A model generated the notes under the pieces. It made no database searches, was not told where the DNA came from, and saw only the letters and a list, made by a program, of their open reading frames with translations. The position numbers were made by a program, and so were the translations under genes. Shown one piece after another: positions 58,988 through 64,000 of a stretch of 64,000 bases of DNA (the first letter of the stretch is position 1; every line of letters begins with the position of its first letter). Source of the DNA: Prostheceraeus crozeri (Eukaryota > Platyhelminthes > Polycladida > Euryleptidae); the NCBI GenBank assembly GCA_907163375.1, contig CAJQUW010012929.1, forward strand, positions 1 to 64,000. Reading direction: 5' to 3'.

Positions 58988-59493
58988 CACCACACGAGTA
59001 CTTTCTTTGTGAATTTAAAACAGACATTCCTTCTATTGAATTGAATAAAAGAAAACAAAAATCAACTCATTTACCTTATCTATGCTAATTTCCAGTTGTG
59101 CATGTCTCGATTTCAGTATTTTCACTTAATCTCCTTTTATAGCTGGCCCCTATATGAATTGAATGTTTTTAGCTTTTGAAGCAAGACTATTTAGCATCCT
59201 TTGCTTAATGACGTTATCTTATTATGACTAGAGTTGTCGAAAGTGCTTAAAATAAGTTAGTTTTCATTTCCTTGCTTATATCTACTTTGTATTTATTTTA
59301 GAATTATTTACTCTATATCAAATTAAACACGTCTTTTAGTTGTCGCTTTTCTGCAAATATACTCACTCCGTCCGGAGGTCTCAGGCCATGCAGGCCATTT
59401 GCCACTGCTGTTCCATTCGACTCGATTCTGTGCCACAACCATCCAGTCGTCCCGGCCACTTGGCAGACGGCCACCCGGCCGTTGGCAGAATTC
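58988..59493. other. No gene seen
   Basis: Includes a more GC-rich tail from about 59360 that may be part of the LINE fragment that follows. Confidence 0.35.
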
Positions 59494-59736
59494 TTACCTC
59501 ACCGTATCCGCCCACTTTCTATCCAGCACTACCAGGCTCTGGGCCATTAAATCGACATCATCCACATATGCCAACCGGTCACAATTCAGGTCTTCTAGAT
59601 TCAATCCACCCGAAGTTCTCACTTGTCTCATCACCCACTTCAGTCGAAATTGATCAATATTGGAGCCGGAGGGCATCACTGCTTCAAGGCGGAGGAAAAC
59701 AAAAAAAGCGTCTGTGACTTGGCCTCCAACTCTCAC
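59494..59736 (-). pseudogene. LINE reverse transcriptase fragment (YVDD motif)
   Basis: The minus strand reads RQVRTSGGLNLEDLNCDRLAYVDDVDLMAQS. A TSGG(I/L) block followed by RLAYADDxDLxxxS is a standard stretch around the catalytic Y-x-DD of LINE reverse transcriptases. Upstream RT motifs are not adjacent; they appear at 61107-61480, beyond the foldback element. Confidence 0.6.
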
Positions 59737-59892
59737 ACAACATTTGCTTGCTTCGTAGCAGACAAACTTCTCCGAATTTCTTGTTACGCTTCATAAGGTT
59801 GGTCTGTGTATAATGTCCTAATTGCATTCCAAGTATTTCTACAGAAATTGCCTAACAATAAACAGCTGATCGATGGTGGATTTCTCTTTTAC

Positions 59893-61030
59893 AGTCACAG
59901 AGCTGATCATAAAAAACGGATCACCCAAGTTATGTTGAAACCCCATCGATTCTCATGCCTTCCAATTGTGTCGTGCAACAACATGTCATACATTATTGGA
60001 GATCTTGTATTCTCAGCCTTCAAATGGGCTGTTAAAGTATTTACTGGAGTGCTCAAAATGTGAAAGCCGCTCAATTTACAAATCGCAATTTTTCAGTAAG
60101 AAAACATGTTAGTATGGTAATGAATCAAGCATGGATGAACGATAATTTTCTGAGCTCTCTTTTGATATACTGGTCATCAAAATCGGTGGCAATGAAAAAT
60201 TAATGAGATCGTGAAGTTATCACAAAATTGTCATCAAAAAAGTTATCATGACTCTTCTGCTGAAAATATTATGATCGCATTTTTTCATCAAAAATATTCA
60301 TGTTGGTATCATCAGAATCTCTTCGATGTGGGGAGCACGAATGTGCAAGTTTTATTCAAATTAGTTCAATAGTTCCTTTTCAAACTTATTCAACTATTTT
60401 TGTTATTACCGCTAAAGTACACAAGCATCATGTAAGGTGAACTACGGGTCAAAACAAAATAAATAAAGAAGGCATTTCTTTGTTCTGTCATGCTGATCGC
60501 AGATTGCTTACCTTTCATGTTTGTGTACTTTAGCGGCAATGACAAAAAATGTTGAAGAAGTTTGAAAAAGAACTATTGAACTAATTTGAATAAAACTTAC
60601 ATGTTCGTACTCCCCACATCGCAATGATTCTGAATATACCAAACATGATCATTTTCAAAGAAAAGTGACAATATGACATCTTCAGTCGAAAGAGTCATGA
60701 CTTTGTGATAACTTCACTATCCCATTAATTTTTTATTACCTCACCGATTTTGATGATCAGCACATTAAGAGACCCCAGAAAATACTCGTTCTCCCGTACT
60801 TCATTCATTATCATGCTCACATGCTTTCTTATTGAAAAATGGCGATGTGTAAATTGAGCGATTTTCACATTTTGAGCACTATTCAGCAAATTCATTAACG
60901 GATTCAAGTTTATCATATTTCATTTGAAGACTGAGAACGTAGGCTCTCAAAGAATATATGGCACGCTGTTGTATGACACGATTGGAAGGCGCGAGAATCG
61001 ATTGAGTGGTCCGTTTGTCATGATCAGCCC
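59893..61030. mobile_element. Large foldback element, 1.14 kb, about 500-bp arms
   Basis: The left arm starts CTGATCATAAAAAACGGATCAC and the right arm ends GGTCCGTTTGTCATGATCAG. Further matching blocks are ATCGATTCTC/GAGAATCGAT, TGTCGTGCAACA/TGTATGACACG, TCAATTTACA..TCGC/GCGA.TGTAAATTGA, GTGGGGAG/CTCCCCAC and CGCTAAAGTACACAA/TTGTGTACTTTAGCG. The centre is near 60,480. Arms are diverged, so the element is old. No ORF with known motifs. Confidence 0.8.
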
Positions 61031-61106
61031 AAACTCTTATTATGATGACACAAAGCAAGCCTGATATGAGCCGATTGTTCAGCGATAAAAAGGTCCATGA
61101 CTCCTT

Positions 61107-61480
61107 TCAGGTACCTCCGCGAAGATCCTGTATCCCACTGAGAGCAGTGATGAGCATTCTGTAATTATTAAAGTCTTCTCTTCCATCACTCTTGTGAATG
61201 GAAACCAGTAACTCAGTACTCCAGTCATCTAGCAAGCTCTCCTCACTCCACATTTTTTGGACGATGCTTACAAGATTTCCCAATCTGAGCACTTCCGTCT
61301 GTGACCTATCACAAATCAGCCTGCACGTCATCGAGACCAGGAGCCTTCGTTTTCTTCATTCTTTCTATAACTTCAAACGAAATTTACTCTACATTCTTCA
61401 AAGAATTCTCTAAATCTTCTGATGACGGCCGTCTGTCAATTAGAAGATTTACCACTGCATCTCTTGCCACCGTTTGACGA
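61107..61480 (-). pseudogene. LINE reverse transcriptase fragment (N-terminal motifs)
   Basis: The minus strand reads KAPGLDDVQADL, then MWSEESLLDDWSTELLVSIHKSDGREDFNNYRML. This matches the K-A-P-G-xD-xxxAEL and W..E..P.DW......KG....C.NYRG motifs at the start of many LINE reverse transcriptases (RTE/L1-like type rather than CR1). It has stops between blocks. It is probably part of the same copy as 59494-59736, with the foldback element between and the middle of the RT missing. Confidence 0.65.
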
Positions 61481-61499
61481 GGTTGATGTCCTTGGTTAA

Positions 61500-64000
61500 G
61501 ACCATTAATTCCTTGAAATTGTTCCTCTGCATCTATCTACTGTATCTCTTCCACACTTTTCCTGTGCATCACTCTCTTCTGGTTTCGGTAATTTGTTTAA
61601 TTATTCTATGACTCGCATATTGCACATGACATGTGCGTGCGTATGGAATGAAGAGTTGTGACGTTTATAAGTCATCCCAAATAAACCCGAAAGTGATGGT
61701 TTTGTAGGAAGCATTCAATGATGTCAACTGTCCATGGGGGTAAACATCTGCTGAAGTTTAAGAGGAGGCCTTTCTGCCATGTGGATCACGAACAAGTTAT
61801 TCGAGGCTTCATCAACGATCGTAATCTTCAAACTCCTTCATTTTATCACTTCAACCAGTTCTCGTCTCTCAGTAAGTGTGTCAATTCTCATATTTATTAT
61901 CTTAACACCTTTCGCCTCTTGATTGATGGAGTAGGCTTATAGAATCGACTGAAAATAAAACACAACTTCTCGGATTGTGAAACCAGTGAGGTGACTTCTT
62001 CGGATACTAAATAGACTACTAACAGATTTTATTCCTGAAAAGCATAGAAGCTGCTGCCTCGCTCTTTCCATTCTAATTCTTTTGGTTGAAGTTGTGAATC
62101 TTATGGTTGTCGATAAACATCGGAATTAAATTTTGAGTTTTGTTCTTTTGGCTTTATGGTGACCACTGAGTATACGAGTAATTGGTAACCACTATAAGAC
62201 CATAAGGAGATCCACCGAAATTTTCCCTTATCAATGATTCTTTTCAGAAAAATTGCTGATAGCCCAAACATGTGTGTGATGCCAGCTACCGGACAATGTT
62301 CAACAGTGATAAGTACAAAATGCCTCTATACTGTACATATATTTAATTGCTATTGTAGCAATTAGGTACTGACGTAGGCCTCTAGGCTACTATCGAATTG
62401 TAACATTGTCTTAATGTCTTTCGATATTTTTGAAAAACTGAGCAAGGCATCGAATGATATGCACTGTAGGCCTAAGGGATTCAGGTAAATATCATGTAGG
62501 CCAAAGCTTGTTGCGAGAAAAAAATGTTAATTCATTACTAGAAGAGATGAATGTATCTTTTGATGTCTGGGTTTTCTAGGCCTACATCATTTCAGCGTCT
62601 TTTCGGCCTTGAGGTTGAGGCAGTAGTTTTGCAGTTGGATCAATTAACCATTTCCAGAACTGAGTGGCGAGACTCAATCTCTTAAAAAAGATAAAAGCTC
62701 TGTTACATGATTGGTAGAAGTGGTTTACGCAAAAAATCCTTACTTGAGACTGTCTAAAAATATACACATCTATATACGGCAACTCGGCTGGCGTTTTCTG
62801 AATTTTGAATCTTTCAATACGAAAAAATTAGGAAAAGTTCACAGCACTCTAGAAAAACGAATAGTAACAGAATGTCTGGGAAAAGAAACAAACCGCTTAT
62901 TATCTGAATGCTAAACAATTAAAAAAAGAGGCGACTTGACAGCCTGCACTGTATTACCAGAAACCCAAAATAAATTTTAAAATGTTAAATATCCTAGCTT
63001 CGCTCCTTAGAACAAGAAATAGTCTTCAACAGCAAAATCTAAGTCTTGGAAAAGACTCAAGTATATTCTGACACGTTAATCAAAGTAAAGCTGAAATTTA
63101 TTGCTAGTGACTGTTTTTCGAATGGGCTACATGTCTGATGTACATGTATATTGTACCTCTATAGGCATGGGTATAGATATCAGTATATCAGAGACATCAG
63201 TATAACTGTGTCAGTCTCCTGTAGATTAGGCCTATACTACACATCACATGCAAGTAAATGTGCAATTAGTAAACGAGGGAATCAGCTGATGCATTATTCA
63301 GCGCGCTCTATGTAATCTATATGTATGTAAAGATTCCAGTAGGGTCTCTGAGCAGGTGCTATATACTGATTGCCTCACAAATAAATAAAAGATGGAGGAA
63401 ATCTGCTATTTTTAAGAAAATAGATGTTCTTTTGCATTGTGTTTTGGAGTCGCTTACAGCTGTGAAATAGGTCTGTTTCGCTGAAAAAATCACTGCATTT
63501 CTCAAAAACTCAGAAGACGAATCAATGCAAGGCAGCGAGTCGAGACACATTCCGAATTCCTGATACATATTTCTATCCATATTCAGTAATTTGGATCATT
63601 TTGTAGCTGTAGGATAACAGGAAAAGAATATTGCAACAGACACTGCCATAACAATGAACATAAATTCTGATAGTGATAGGTAAATGTGCACAAACAATAA
63701 ATGTGCATTTCAGGCATTGCTCATCCTACTCAAAAAGCATAACTAGCAACATTACTAATGAAAGAAAAGTCATTAGCTTTTTATGAAGCAGGACAACGAA
63801 TGCAACTTTAGCCACGCGTTGGCCACGCTTTCAGCCGCGTATTATTTTCATTGGTAAATCACAAGTTTCAAGTTTACTAAGAAGAAGTGCAATGTTAAAG
63901 GAGCTACTAGTTTATTAGATGTAATGCATCAAAATCTACCTCTGTGAGTGAATAAAGCTCCCACTTAACGATATATGGACAGGGAGAGACTTCATGCAAG
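61500..64000. other. No supported gene
   Basis: Short frames only. Several TAGGCCTA octamers (near 62468, 62578 and 63227). GCCACGCGTTGGCCACGC near 63811-63830 is a small GC-rich repeat of unknown meaning. Confidence 0.4.

Noticed and set aside
59340-59717. Plus-strand proline-rich ORF
   Set aside because: It is the shadow of the minus-strand reverse transcriptase fragment with the YVDD motif.

Overview
The window is eukaryotic and animal-like. It is AT-rich, has GT..AG introns with polypyrimidine tracts, and is dominated by transposable elements of several animal superfamilies. The octamer TAGGCCTA and runs such as ACATGTACATGTA recur, and multi-exon genes resembling SAMD3-like proteins are present. 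From memory this mix fits a marine invertebrate (echinoderm or hemichordate type) best, but nothing here fixes the species. No rRNA, bacterial operon, CRISPR array or intact viral genome was seen.

Layout. 1-2.6 kb: no clear gene, one GC-richer patch with four ACGTCA-type sites. 2.6-8.3 kb: a CMC (CACTA/EnSpm)-like transposase reading frame, split by a 3.9-kb hAT-like transposon that has terminal inverted repeats (TIRs) and a perfect 8-bp target duplication. 8.3-12.5 kb: non-coding repeats, including a foldback element and an 831-bp TIR element. 12.5-15.5 kb: a 3.0-kb piggyBac element with TTAA flanks and a long uninterrupted transposase. 17.0-23.6 kb: a 6.6-kb element with CACT(C/G)TAAAAAA ends and many subterminal CGTTATA repeats; inside it, on the minus strand, lies a five-exon gene (gene A) whose splice phases all agree. 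25.3-29.1 kb: a CR1/L2-like LINE on the minus strand, with a tRNA-like module just upstream of ORF1. 33.3-36.2 kb: a Penelope-like element with two 269-bp direct repeats and a 12-bp target duplication. 39.6-40.8 kb: a decayed Tc1/mariner element. 42.1-43.3 kb: a second CMC-like transposase ORF. 45-57.8 kb: a multi-exon plus-strand gene (gene B) related in layout to gene A; its introns hold a TA-flanked 1.6-kb element, a 111-bp mariner MITE, a 188-bp near-perfect palindrome and a 1.77-kb DD41D mariner element. 58.8-61.5 kb: a tiny CACTG-ended element and two minus-strand LINE reverse transcriptase fragments separated by a 1.1-kb foldback structure. The last 2.5 kb shows nothing clear.

How it fits together. 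Most coding sequence belongs to transposons, many nested. The most interesting idea is that the SAMD3-like gene family travels with CACTA-type elements: gene A lies wholly inside one, and gene B follows a CMC-like transposase. The first part is read directly from terminal structure; the link for gene B is inference. Several retroelement ORFs are broken by single-base frameshifts, some at homopolymer runs, so sequencing error has to be kept in mind.
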